Assembly: GCA_008711295.1 (NCBI GenBank)
Contig: VUYV01000102.1
Coordinates: 1,921,541-1,985,540, forward strand
Direction: 5' to 3'
Source of the DNA: Anarhynchus alexandrinus
Taxonomy: Eukaryota > Chordata > Aves > Charadriiformes > Charadriidae
DNA: 64,000 bases
Positions 1 through 10,736 of the stretch are shown in pieces. The position numbers and the translations under genes are program-made. The stretch's first letter is position 1. Each line of letters starts with the position of its first letter. A model generated the notes under the pieces. It had not been told where the DNA came from and ran no database searches. It worked only from the letters and a program-made list of their open reading frames with translations.

Positions 1-545
1 ATGGCTAGTGGCTTAGCGACTTCATCTGCCAGTTCCCTCAGGACCCGCGGATGTATCTCATCAGGTCCCATGGACTTGTGCACCTTCAGGTTCCTCAGGT
101 GGTCTCGCACTTGATCTTCTCCTACAGTTGGCGGTTCTCCATTTTCCCAATCCTGGCTTTTGCATTCTGCGTCATGGGCAGTGCGGCTGTAGTCCTTGCC
201 AGTGAAGACTGAGGCAAAAAAGTCATTGAGTACCTCAACTCTGTCTCTGTCCCGGGTAACCAATTCTTGTGTTTCCTTCCAGAGAGGGCCCACATTTTCC
301 CTAATATTTCTTTTCTCGTTGACATACTTAAAGACAGATTTTTTGTTTGTCTTAATATCCATTGCCAGATCTAGTTCTATCTGGGCTTTAGCTTGTCTAA
401 CCCGATCCCTGGCTGCTCGAACGATTCCTCTGTATTCCTCCCAGGCTACCTGCCCCTGTTTCCACTGCCTATAGGCCTCCTTTTTCCTTTTGGTCATGTC
501 CAGGAGCTCCTTATTCATCCATATACTCTGCCCTGTCTTGGTTAG
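1..545 (-). mobile_element. CR1 LINE fragment, ORF2 linker and start of reverse transcriptase, runs off left edge
   Basis: CR1 is an autonomous non-LTR retrotransposon; its ORF2 carries an endonuclease and a reverse transcriptase. Read on the minus strand from the ATG at 516-518 down to position 3, this segment is open for 172 codons. It contains recognisable CR1 ORF2 stretches in order: WMNKELLD at the start, a lysine-rich linker with [39 protein letters not shown], and near the edge [17 protein letters not shown]. These cover the end of the endonuclease-RT linker and the first RT block; neither catalytic site lies inside the visible part. Similarity fades at about 530-545, so the copy is probably 5' truncated there. 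No stop or frameshift is visible, unlike most other copies here, which suggests a younger or less decayed element. The rest lies outside the window. Confidence 0.9.
3..518 (-). pseudogene. Partial CR1 ORF2 reading frame, uninterrupted, truncated at both ends
   Basis: This is the open frame inside the CR1 fragment at the left edge: 172 codons without a stop on the minus strand. The ATG at 516-518 is an internal methionine of the conserved WMNKELL block, not the natural start of ORF2, because the endonuclease domain that should precede it is missing. The C-terminal side is cut by the window edge, so whether the RT active site survives cannot be seen. It is called a pseudogene because the 5' truncation removes the endonuclease, although the visible codons are clean. 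Confidence 0.7.
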
Positions 546-2291
546 AAGCATATAACACCTCCAGAGCAACTAAAGCAGCTACCTGCAAGAGGACAAGCAT
601 TTGGCAAGTCCTTAATTGATGCATAAATTGTGTTGGTATGATTTAGCAGTATGTTACAGAAGCCGGCCAAGACCACACGGATGCAGCCAGCCCTCAGGAT
701 GACAGCAAGGGTCCTGCAGATCACAGTTAAGAGGTGCTCCCAGCAAGACAGTTCACATTAACATGGGTTTGCCTGTGTTTAATTGTAATTACCAAAGAAG
801 TCATGCATTGCTCTTTAAAGGTCAAGCCTGTTTTTCTCCCCAGTTATTGTGCTACTGCTGAATGGCTTTCATCTCTACTGTCAAGAAATAAAAGTTAAAC
901 AAATATATGTATGTAACTGTATGTATGTTTGTAACTGTAAAATAGTTATTTCTTGGTGTCTCTAAGGTTTTCCAGTTTTCTTCCTTGAAGGGACCCATTC
1001 ATCTATACACCAATTATAAACACAAAAAAGTACAAAAGAAAGAAAATGCATGACTAATTATTCAGCTTTCATTCAAACATTCTCAGAAACCCAAAAAGAA
1101 TTTTTAGGTAACGGAAACTGCATATATTCAGATGTCCTCCATTTCTTTCTGCCATTTTCCCTTTCAGGAATATTTATTTTAATTTAGTAGTGGATAATCA
1201 GTTAGGCATTTAAAAAAATTACATTAATTTGATGTGTCAAAGTAAAGCTTTCAAAGTATTTGATGGTAAAAGCCCGTCTCCGGTTGCTGGAACCAAGGTA
1301 ACTAAGTTATTATTTTTAGAATTTAATAAAATAAGAAAAAATTACTTCTAACATTTTAATATTGGCATTACTCTTATATTTTTAAGTTTTAATATTCTCT
1401 ATTGATGGTCTTCAACACACAGGTATGAGAGACTGAATTTTTAGATTTAAAAATTAAATGGCAAATATCTTTTTTTTTAAAGAAAGTAATATGCAAGATT
1501 TTTTACTTTCTTGTTTGTCTTCAATGTTAGTGGTTCTTATTTGGGGTGAGATGACCATTTTCAACGTCAATAATCTAGACTTGAAATTCCGGTTTAAGCA
1601 CCACAGAGGATCTTAGTGTACTTTTTTTTTGTTTGTTTGTCTCCAAGGATGAATGAACAGCTGTTCTGTTTATCTCTATCAAGACAGAATAGGTAACTAT
1701 GCCACTCAGTTCTACTGTCCAGGATCTTAATAGTTTACTGTCCACTATGTATCCACTGACTGAGTCCACTTGCTCCTCCCAAGCTGCCTGTAATTTTTTT
1801 GTGTCATTTTTTAAGACTTTTTTATATCCATTAATCTCTTTATCGACTTCACAGTGCCATTCTTTCTCCTGTGTTCCTGGATTTGTGTATTGTTCTTCAT
1901 ATACATATTTGATACTTCAGATACCTGTTATATTTTTACTGTCCAAGCAGTCGTGTCTCCCACTCCTCACATTTTTCTGTCTGTGGTTATATGGCCCTGG
2001 CAGCAGAGGTTACATCTGTATCAAATAAATCAGTGGGATTAAGACAAAGCCTCTAGCACTGGCCTGAACATGCAGTTGTCCATACTGTTTACATATATGC
2101 CTATGGTTAGGCAAGGTTTTAGCTTCTGGAAAACAACTGTCTTCCACATAATGCTCAGGTACAGTATAGGTTACAGTATGAGTCAGAGACCCGTTAGGCT
2201 GTGTGGGTCAGACCTATTTTAGGGAAGACAGGAGAGAGTTAAACCACGTGTGCTGTTCCACTAGCTCTCAAGGCCAAGGAGCAGGAGAGTG
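546..2291. other. AT-rich noncoding stretch
   Basis: No gene or clear repeat is recognised. The sequence is AT-rich with short homopolymer runs. Small open frames on both strands (for example near 1575-2042) overlap one another and show no recognisable domain. Confidence 0.6.
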
Positions 2292-2350
2292 AATCACAGA
2301 ATCAGCATTACTTAGGTTGGAAAAGACTTTAGGAGGTCACCAACTCCAAG
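2292..2350 (-). mobile_element. Short old CR1 3' tail
   Basis: The sequence opens with AATCACAGAATC and continues with AGGTTGGAAAAGACTT, which matches the antisense 3' end of bird CR1 elements (tail octamers followed by the GGTTGGAARRGACC-type block). Similarity is lost after about 60 bases, so this is a small, diverged, heavily 5'-truncated copy. Confidence 0.55.
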
Positions 2351-4507
2351 CCTTTAGTAAGAGCTTAATCACAGCCAAGCTATCAGGCAGCAATACATAA
2401 GCACCACTGCTACACACACCCCTATATAGTATATAGGTACCGCTGAAGTAAATGCACAAATATAGATTAAAAAATTAGAACAAGAGTTTGCTAAAATCAA
2501 CAATAAGATTATGTGGTTAGTTTTATCTTAGCTCCTGGTGGGAGGCCTTCAAAATGAGGAGTAGCTCACCGTTGTGCAAATCAGCATGAAGAGACACTTC
2601 TGTACTTAAAATGGAAATTGCCAGAACTGATATAACATGAAAATGAGTTTTCCTCTCACTCTTAGAGCTGGTACTTTTACAGACTTAAATACAGATAGCA
2701 AAGGAAACAGGAAAAAAAAATAATAATAATAGTAAAAAAAAAAAAACAACAACAAAACTAACACAAAACTGTTAAATTAATAATAATAAAAATAAAGTTG
2801 CAACCATATTCTCGAATTAGTAAGACAGTTGTAAAGTGCTACAAACCACCCTATTTTAAAAAGCAGTGTCCACTTCTACATCTTAACTTGCAAGTTTTCC
2901 AACAAAAAGAAAACTTCTCTGTTATTTCTGAAATATTTTTCTAATTATGTCTATTTAAAATTTATTGCAATATATTAAAACTCAAGTCAGCATGTCAGCA
3001 TGCTAGTAAGTCTTCTTAGATTATTTTTATCACAACAGTTCACTTATTAAAATGATGGAAGACAATATGTGCTAGATGCAATGTAAATATTAAAGCACAG
3101 TTTCCTACTTTACCTTAGCTTAACTTTTATGTCTGCATTTCCATATAAAAATACTCTAAAAGACAAATAGTTGGTTAAATAACAATGAAGTTTTCAATAA
3201 AAGATTGAAAATTATGAGGGACTCTAAGCAGCTGTGAATTTAAAATGTCTACAGGAAAAGCAAAATCTGTGTGTTATAATCAAGTATATAGCAAAATTCC
3301 AGCTTCTGACCACACTGTCATAAAGAAATTTAATGTTAAAAAAAAATAAATAAAACAATGTTACTTTCTTCTCAAAGAGTGATTTGGCAAAGGACTTTTG
3401 TTCTTGAGTATCTTTACACAAAAAGGTAGCCCTGATGAGATTTGTGAGAATGTGTTTTGTGTAAACATACTTGTGTTCAGAAGCACCAGGAGGACTGAAT
3501 TGCAATAGTAATATAAACTATTAAGAAACCTTCTCAAGGGAGGGAATTTACCTTGGTGTGAAACCTGTTGTGACAGGAGAATCAGATCCTTGCTGTGTCT
3601 CTCTTATGGTAAGTAGCACTCCATTGCTTTAAGTGAAAACTGTAACTATGTAACAGAGAGTGCATAACTTCATCATTTCTCATTTTGTGAAAATGCTAGC
3701 AGTACACAGACATCAAAAACTAGTATAAACTATTAACACAATACTCAAACAAACCAAAGTGATAAGTACAAATAAAAGTATCTGTGTTGGCTGAGTCCTG
3801 GAGTGATGGCTGATTTATCTCACAGAGCACTTAGAAATCAGTGTTTAATTCTTCTTTTCTCAGCTCTAGATCACAGGTCATGTACTTAACTACACAAATC
3901 TATTTAAATAAACAATGTGCTTATGTGTCATTATTCACTCTGAGAGGCTGCAGTCCAACTCAAAGGAGGGGGGAGGGGGCAGGAAGGACATGGTAAAGGA
4001 AGAGCAACATAATTATCTTTGTCAGAAGAAATAAAGGGGGCAGATCTTCAACTGATATACCTTAATATATTCCATTGCTGTAATACTTTAATCCGTTAAT
4101 ACTTATTCATGCTGCTGAAGGCTTTGGAACAAAGTAGTTCGATGAAATTTACAAGGTATCACTAGAGGAAATTGTGTGTCATAATATCTACTTTTTCATA
4201 AACATTGGGCCCCGTACTCAGATGTGCAAACCGGTGCATTTCCACTAAGTGACTCAAATCAGGAAAGGTCATGTCCCACCAACTTAGATTTTTTCCCACA
4301 AAGTAATCAATATTGTTTATCATGACCGTGAGACCCATGAAAGAACAGGATATGAATTCCATTTGCCTTTTAGTTACGATTAATGCATAACCAAAAACTT
4401 GACATACGGATTTAGGCATGCTTATTTTATCTTCTTCACATATTCTCCATTTAACTAAGACTGGCATAAACCCCATACTTTAGCCCTCTGGGATTGATCC
4501 AAGGCAT
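2351..4507. other. AT-rich noncoding stretch with A-rich low-complexity tract
   Basis: No gene is recognised. An A-rich and AAT-rich low-complexity tract lies at about 2711-2802. A G-rich patch is at 3966-3981. A 104-codon open frame on the minus strand (4162-4476) is the longest non-repeat frame in this part but has no recognisable family signature. Confidence 0.6.
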
Positions 4508-5067
4508 AATCACAGAATCACAAAATAGTCAGAGTTGGAAGGGACTTCTGGAGATCATCTAGTCCAAACCCCCTGCCAGAGCAGGGTCACCTACAGCAGA
4601 TTGCACAGGATGGCGTCCAGGCAGGTTTTGAATATCTCCAGAGTCAGAGACTCCATAATGTCTCTGGGCAGCCTGTTCCAGTGCTCTGCCACCCTCAAAG
4701 TAAAGAAGTTCCTCCTCATGTTTAGATGGAACTTCAAGTTTGTGCCCATTACCTCTTGTTCTGTCACTGGGCACCACTGACAAAAGACTGTTCCCATCCC
4801 CCTGGCACCCTCCCTTTAAGTATTTACAAGCATTGATAAGATCCCCCCTCTGTCTTCTTTTTTCTAGACTAAAAAGACCCAAGTCCCTCAGCCTTTCCTC
4901 GTAAGAGAGATGTTCCAATCCTCTAATCATCTTCATAGCCCTTTGCTGGACCTTCTCCAGCAGTTCCCTGTCCTTCTTGAACCGGGGAGCCCGGAACTGG
5001 ACACAATACTCCAGATGTGGCCTCACCAGGGCAGAGTAGAGGGGGAGGATAACCTCCCTTGACCTGC
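4508..5067 (-). mobile_element. CR1 LINE 3' end, 5' truncated
   Basis: This is an antisense CR1 3' end. It starts with tail-like AATCACAGAATCAC and the block GTTGGAAGGGACTTCTGGAG, and on the minus strand encodes the ORF2 C-terminus ([55 protein letters not shown]). The frame that starts near 5026 shifts after the LKGG block near 4790. The expected continuation ([25 protein letters not shown]) lies in another frame, so at least one frameshift has occurred. Similarity ends at 5067 after the block encoding the region upstream of RPHLEY, where a short tandem repeat begins. Confidence 0.93.
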
Positions 5068-5117
5068 AATAACTACTAGTTCACTAATAACTACTACTAA
5101 CTACTAATAACTACTAG
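5068..5117. repeat. Imperfect tandem repeat of AATAACTACTAG at a CR1 5' junction
   Basis: Three copies of a 12-base unit are visible: AATAACTACTAG at 5068-5079, AATAACTACTAC at 5086-5097 and AATAACTACTAG at 5106-5117, spaced 18 and 20 bases apart. The array begins directly at the 5' truncation point of the neighbouring CR1 fragment. Confidence 0.8.
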
Positions 5118-8100
5118 ATCACGGTCAACCTTCCTTTTAGGGTAGGTCTATGGTCAGATGCACCCGCTAGCTCTAGCTACTCTCCATTGCCCTCTGATGC
5201 TTGGTAGCTTGGAATGCCCTTGCAGCTAAACTGAGTAAAATACCTTTCCAGACTAGCGTTCATGCTCAGATTAATAGCCTTTAGGTTTACTGAAGGACTG
5301 TAGATTTTTATAACTTCTGGGTATTTTTCCAGTTACCCTTTCTGGTAGCTGGGACAGAAAATAGTTTTTGTCTTCACATCCAGATTGACAAAGGCAGAAT
5401 AGATTGCTAATCTTTTCCCATAAGTTCTATCTTTTTCCATCAGTTCTAAGATTCAGGCATACAGGTGAGGATGTTCGCTTCAAGTTGATTAGTTACCTTC
5501 CACACAGAAGATGTCATTGTCCAGTGTTAATTGGTTAGGTTAATGTGTTGATTTATAGGACTTTTTCATAGGATTTACTTCTCAAATAAAATAAAATAAT
5601 CAAATTATTTTTTTTTTGTATGATAAGATGGTTGGGGGTCTTATTGTTTTTCCTAATAAAACCCCCCCATAGTTTATATGTGAATATAGGTATCAAATTA
5701 ATTAATTTAATATAGATGTGATTTTTGGTTTGTTTGTTTGTTTTTGCTTACATGTTCAGGATACATTTCCCTAGATGTCATTTCATCATGCTCTTCAGGC
5801 TTCCAGTTAATGTATAAGAACAACCACCTGAATGTCAAGATATTTTCTTTCCAGATACATGCAATAAAATTGCAGAATATGGTGTTTTACAACTGCATGA
5901 ATTTCCCAATTATTAGGTGGCGAAAAATGTGCAATTAGCCTCACTCAGGTCTGGAACTCATTCTACCTTCACCTCACCTGCATGTACTATATTACTATAC
6001 AACTAATGTTGACAGACATAGACATATGCCTTTATAAAGGTCTCAAGTTCTCAAAATTGCGTGCCTCACCTGCGCAAGATTATCAGCCCCATATTGATGT
6101 TCTCTGATATTCCAGAGTATTGAGCAGGCTGAGGGGTATAACTTTAGTTAGTGTATAACATAAGCTCATAGCTTCTTAAATGTCCTAGCTTTCAAGGCAC
6201 TCCAGCTGCCTAGAATATTGTAGAGAGGGTCTTCTGCTGGGCTCTGAGATTCAGCTGAGAATGTACAAAGTGGGAAGGTGAGAGAAGGCACGTATTTCCT
6301 TCAAGTTCTAGGCTATCAATTTTCTTCCATGGCATCAGACATGCTTTCCTTTTACACCATGCAAAGTAGTGGAAAGAAAACGGCCATGAACTTGTACAGT
6401 TTTCTCTATGACTGAGGCTGAAACATGACAAGCTATGGGCAATCTGACACTTCCACTTGAATAACAAATATGCTTTTCCACAATTGCTGAGTATCAGATG
6501 GTGGACTGAAAAATTAATTATCATTTCATTATTTATCATGACTACAGCTTCTTTTCTAGTAAATGAACTCAACACAATGATTTTAACAAAACATTGCCTT
6601 TCTGTCCCGTGTGATGAGACAACAGTCTGTCTCCATGAACTATCTGGTAATTCACTAATGATGTAATTGAAAGCTCACAAAAAGGAAAAAAAAAAAAGAT
6701 TTTAAAAGTAATTAAATAACATATATTTATACAAATTCTTCCATCTGGAGTGTGTCATGCATTACATTACATCAATGAGCTGATGCAGAAGTTGAAAAAA
6801 AATACCTTTTTGATACTTAAAAAAATAAATGTATGCCCTGGACACCAAACTAAATCACTGGTTGTGTTAAAAGTAGTTAGGTAAACATTAATAATGAGAT
6901 AAAATTGGTGTTACTGTAACATCTCATTCAAATGACATGAAAGTAATAACTGTATAGAACTCCATTAACAGTGAGCAAGTGTGTTACTTTTAACAGAACA
7001 TCTGTGAGCTTTAGCAAGAATACTTTTATAATGGTTTCGGGAAAATCTGTCTTAAGTGTTAATAAGATAACAAGTTTAATTGATAAAATCAACCTAGAGG
7101 GGAGAGCTTAAAAAAAAGCAGCATAAAAAATAGCTCATACTTATCCTTAACTCTTAAAATGAAAATTATATATATACTCATTTTTAAGTGAAACTTTTCA
7201 AAGAAAGGATAGTTGAAGTTTACTCTTTAGTTAATCAGAAAGATCAATGAAACTAGTCCTATGATTATCTGAACTGAAACTTATTGCAAATTTGCAACTG
7301 CTAAATACAAATTAAGGGATCAAAGATAGCCTCTCTCTTTTTTCCATTACTGGGGAATTCTGAGCTGCAAATGGAACCTAAACTACATAAAAAATGATAG
7401 TTTTGCCTCTTTGAAATGCATATTGCAATTTAGGACTGTCCAACACTCACACTTAGAAAAAATAAAGGAACAAGATGAAAGGAACTCTAAACCATGTGAC
7501 TTTCATGATCCTGACATCATTATATGACACATGAACATATGTATGAGTTTAGGGAAGAAGCAGACAGTTTTGTGGACTCGTCCTTCTTTTACTCATTTTA
7601 AACTCCAGAAATTCCTGTTGCAGCATCAGTTTATTTCTGTCATGCTGCGTTGAACTTTGTCAAATTAAAAAAAAAAAAAGCTGGCTTCTGTTTAAGGTTA
7701 CTTATCCAGTGCTGATCTTAAAATAAACCTAAAACTAGTATGGGAAGCTATGTTTGTGATATGGCACCTCAACACATTTCCACATTCCACAGGGATGGGT
7801 GTGTGCTTGGTTGTGCTCTCACTAAAGCTAACTCCCAAGGCAATACAGGTCCTTCCCTGTTGCTTCTCCTCAACAAACATACGCCAGTTTTCATTGCAAA
7901 GAAACCTCATGTATGGGTAAATTTAGACCCACAGTGTGCTCCACTGGGATACCAGCACAGGGAATAGAGATGCTGAGACTTTGGGACATGCTACAGCACA
8001 TCCCAGTGAGGCCTCACTGATTTGAGTAAAGTCAAGACAAACAATTTGAATTTCAAATAGATTTAAGTGAGACGAATCCCCCAGCTTTGTACAATGAACA

Positions 8101-10622
8101 CAGTCTTTTCAGTATTTCTTCTAGCAAGAATGGGCGGAAGGAGACAGAATGAATCCCCTCCTACCCCCATGATGGAATCAATGTACTCCCTAGCACTAAG
8201 GAGACCTTGCTCCTAGCCCTTTTGCTATGTCATTCTGCTCCATAAGACCCAGAAGTAGTCCACACCAGGGATTCTCATATTATCATATAGAATTGTAGCA
8301 GATACTACACAGATATAAAAAATTTTTCATCCCTTCATACCATGTTAATTTATCTCATTTGTTCAGAATAAACTTGGTAGTGTTGTTACTGTTTCAGAAA
8401 ATAACAAAATTCAACAAGTGTTACGATAGCCAGAACAGTAAGTGTTATGTTTGAGAATGTCAGTAGGTGCATTTCATATACATTATTTAGAGAAGCATAG
8501 TCCTAGCATTAATTTGATATCCAACCACAAAAAATGCCAGATGAAAAAGTGAAATGCACCTTAGAGGAGCACTGAACAGTTGCAGACTTCCTCTTGATCT
8601 CTATGGCAGCCTTTTCTTTTTAATGTCTCACAGTATACATGCTGATCATTTAAGTGGTTTTGCTGTTCTTCTATGACCAGACAGCATTTTACAATTTATT
8701 ACCAGTGTTTTATAATATGCATATTTCTTTATTTTCTGTACTGTCTATGCATTTGAAGTTAGCAGGTATACATGAAAAAAAAAAAAAAGGGTTGATGAGA
8801 AACTTCAAGTATCGTGGTAATTACTATATTTTTTTTGTTTTCTGTTAAAATTGGACCCATGCGTTTCATGTCTGTAAGGGAGATAAAATGTAGCATGTGA
8901 TAGTCATAGACCATTCAAATAAATCTTACTAATACTCAAACAAGAAAGTAGCCCCACAGTGAAATATAGGTTTTCCTGAAGCACTATATAATATGGCTTG
9001 GAACCAAGAGGCTTCAGAAAGATGTAGATTTAATATAGAGAGAACTAATACAGTTTCAACAGCTGTTTTAAATGTACATAAATAAATAAATGAGCATTTT
9101 TTCCCAAGATAAGAGAAGTATTCATAAGAAATTTTCACTGGATTAATTTCCCATTAATTTGTCCGTGCTAGTATTCTTAACATAGGTTGAGCACTATATC
9201 TGACTGCTTTGAGATAGTTCAAAGTGAGTGCTCTCAAAACAGAGGTGGAATAACTCTAAAAAATAATCCTCATTGTCATTGTTAATTAAAACTTGAAAAG
9301 TGGAAAAAATATTAAAAATGGCTATGGCTACCAAATTAAAATTATTTGTTGACTCTTATGCAATCATGACTACCTTTCAGATACAGGTATAGCTATTAAT
9401 TTAAATCCAGTTGCTCTTAATTTAAATCTAGTTCATATGGCAACCTGGCATGGGAAGCAACGATATGACAAAATTGCTTGAAGTAATATGACTTAGTGAG
9501 TTCTTCCTTTTCTATGCATGTATGTGCTCTGAACACAGCATTGGACATAACTAATTTTTTTTATTCGTCCATTTGAAGAAAATAATGATACTCAAACTTT
9601 GGCAGAATAAAACTTTTCTTCCAAATGCAGTGTAAAAATGTATAATTATTCTTAATTAAAATGAAATTAAAACAACTTTAATACAAATGTAGATACTTAA
9701 GTTATTACAACAGGAGCAGAAGTTGTTTTGATAGAGTGTATAAAGGAAATATGACAAATCTCTTGGGAAGAATGTTTCTTTATTTCTTCTTTTTTTCCCA
9801 CAGAATACTTCAATATCTAAGGTTATCATGCAGTTATGGAACATGTGGGGGCATTAATAGTGGCTTTGATTCAAAACTTGTAATTCTATTAGAGTATCTC
9901 ATGAGCACATATCTAAATTTTTACTGAACTTATGATGAAGGTTTATTTGCTTCTTATTTCCAAGTAGCTATAGGAGATCATCATTTTCTGTAAAATTTCA
10001 CACAATAGAAGGCTAGTAGCATTAAAGACAGACAAAGGAAGGTAAAATCAATCACAAAGCTCAATAAGATAAAAAGAATGACAAGCATTATAATCAGGAA
10101 CAGAATGATAAATCAAGCAGAATTTAGAACATCAAAAATGCTAAAGCTTTTATGACCTTGACACTTTTCTTTGGATAGTTTCACAAAGAGATATTTACTG
10201 TAAAAAGGTGCAATGTAAGCACTTTTTACAAATGTGTAGCTAAATAGTTTCTAGTAGCTGCTGGTAAGCAAAAATAAAATCTCACATTTTAACACTTAAT
10301 GAGGAATAAAGATCATGGATTTATTCATATTGTAGAGTGTTATATTTTGAATGCACCGTAATCTTATAAGTCAAAGACCATGCTCAGATGAAATAATTTT
10401 ACCATCATGTGAATCAATTCAGTTACTGTATTGTACAATGATATTTGGCAAAGGCACTTATCTGCATGCATATGCACAAATCTAGAAGAAAAAGATTAAT
10501 GCCAACATATATTATGTGCAGCTAATTACTTAGAGTTGGACTTTCCTAATTTTAGACTGTTTAACTGAAATGCTGAGGTTCAGATATTATTTATTGAAAT
10601 TTCTTTTCTGTTCTGCGGACAG
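5118..10622. other. AT-rich noncoding stretch
   Basis: No repeat family or gene is recognised across this stretch. It holds homopolymer runs, a short AAAAT run near 5585-5600, and many short open frames of 60-120 codons that overlap on both strands without a recognisable domain. It reads as intronic or intergenic sequence. Confidence 0.6.
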
Positions 10623-10736
10623 AGATTGATTACCTTCGCAAGCACTGGCATGCAATACTCTGCACTGTTAAACCATTGGCACGGTTCCTGACCTGGTCTG
10701 ATGAAACCAAGCAGCATGCTCAGAAACAGTATCCAG
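10623..10736 (+). CDS. Possible internal coding exon, product unknown
   Basis: A 114-base block is flanked on the left by a pyrimidine-rich tract ending in CAG (TTCTTTTCTGTTCTGCGGACAG, 10601-10622) and on the right by CAG/GTATGG. Read as two bases, 37 codons, then one base, it is open and begins IDYLRKHWHAILCTVKPLAR, continuing with FLTWSDETKQHAQKQYP. Both boundaries are phase 1, so the exon could be skipped or included without a frameshift. Composition is richer in G and C than the flanks and contains CpG dinucleotides, unlike most nearby sequence. The frame meets a stop shortly outside each boundary. I do not recognise the protein family, no partner exon is certain in the window, and the donor is not strong. 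A chance open island is the main alternative. Confidence 0.32.

Noticed and set aside
3605..3625. Strong donor CTTATG/GTAAGTAG after a CAG
   Set aside because: The implied exon is only 32 bases, and such signals recur by chance in 64 kb.
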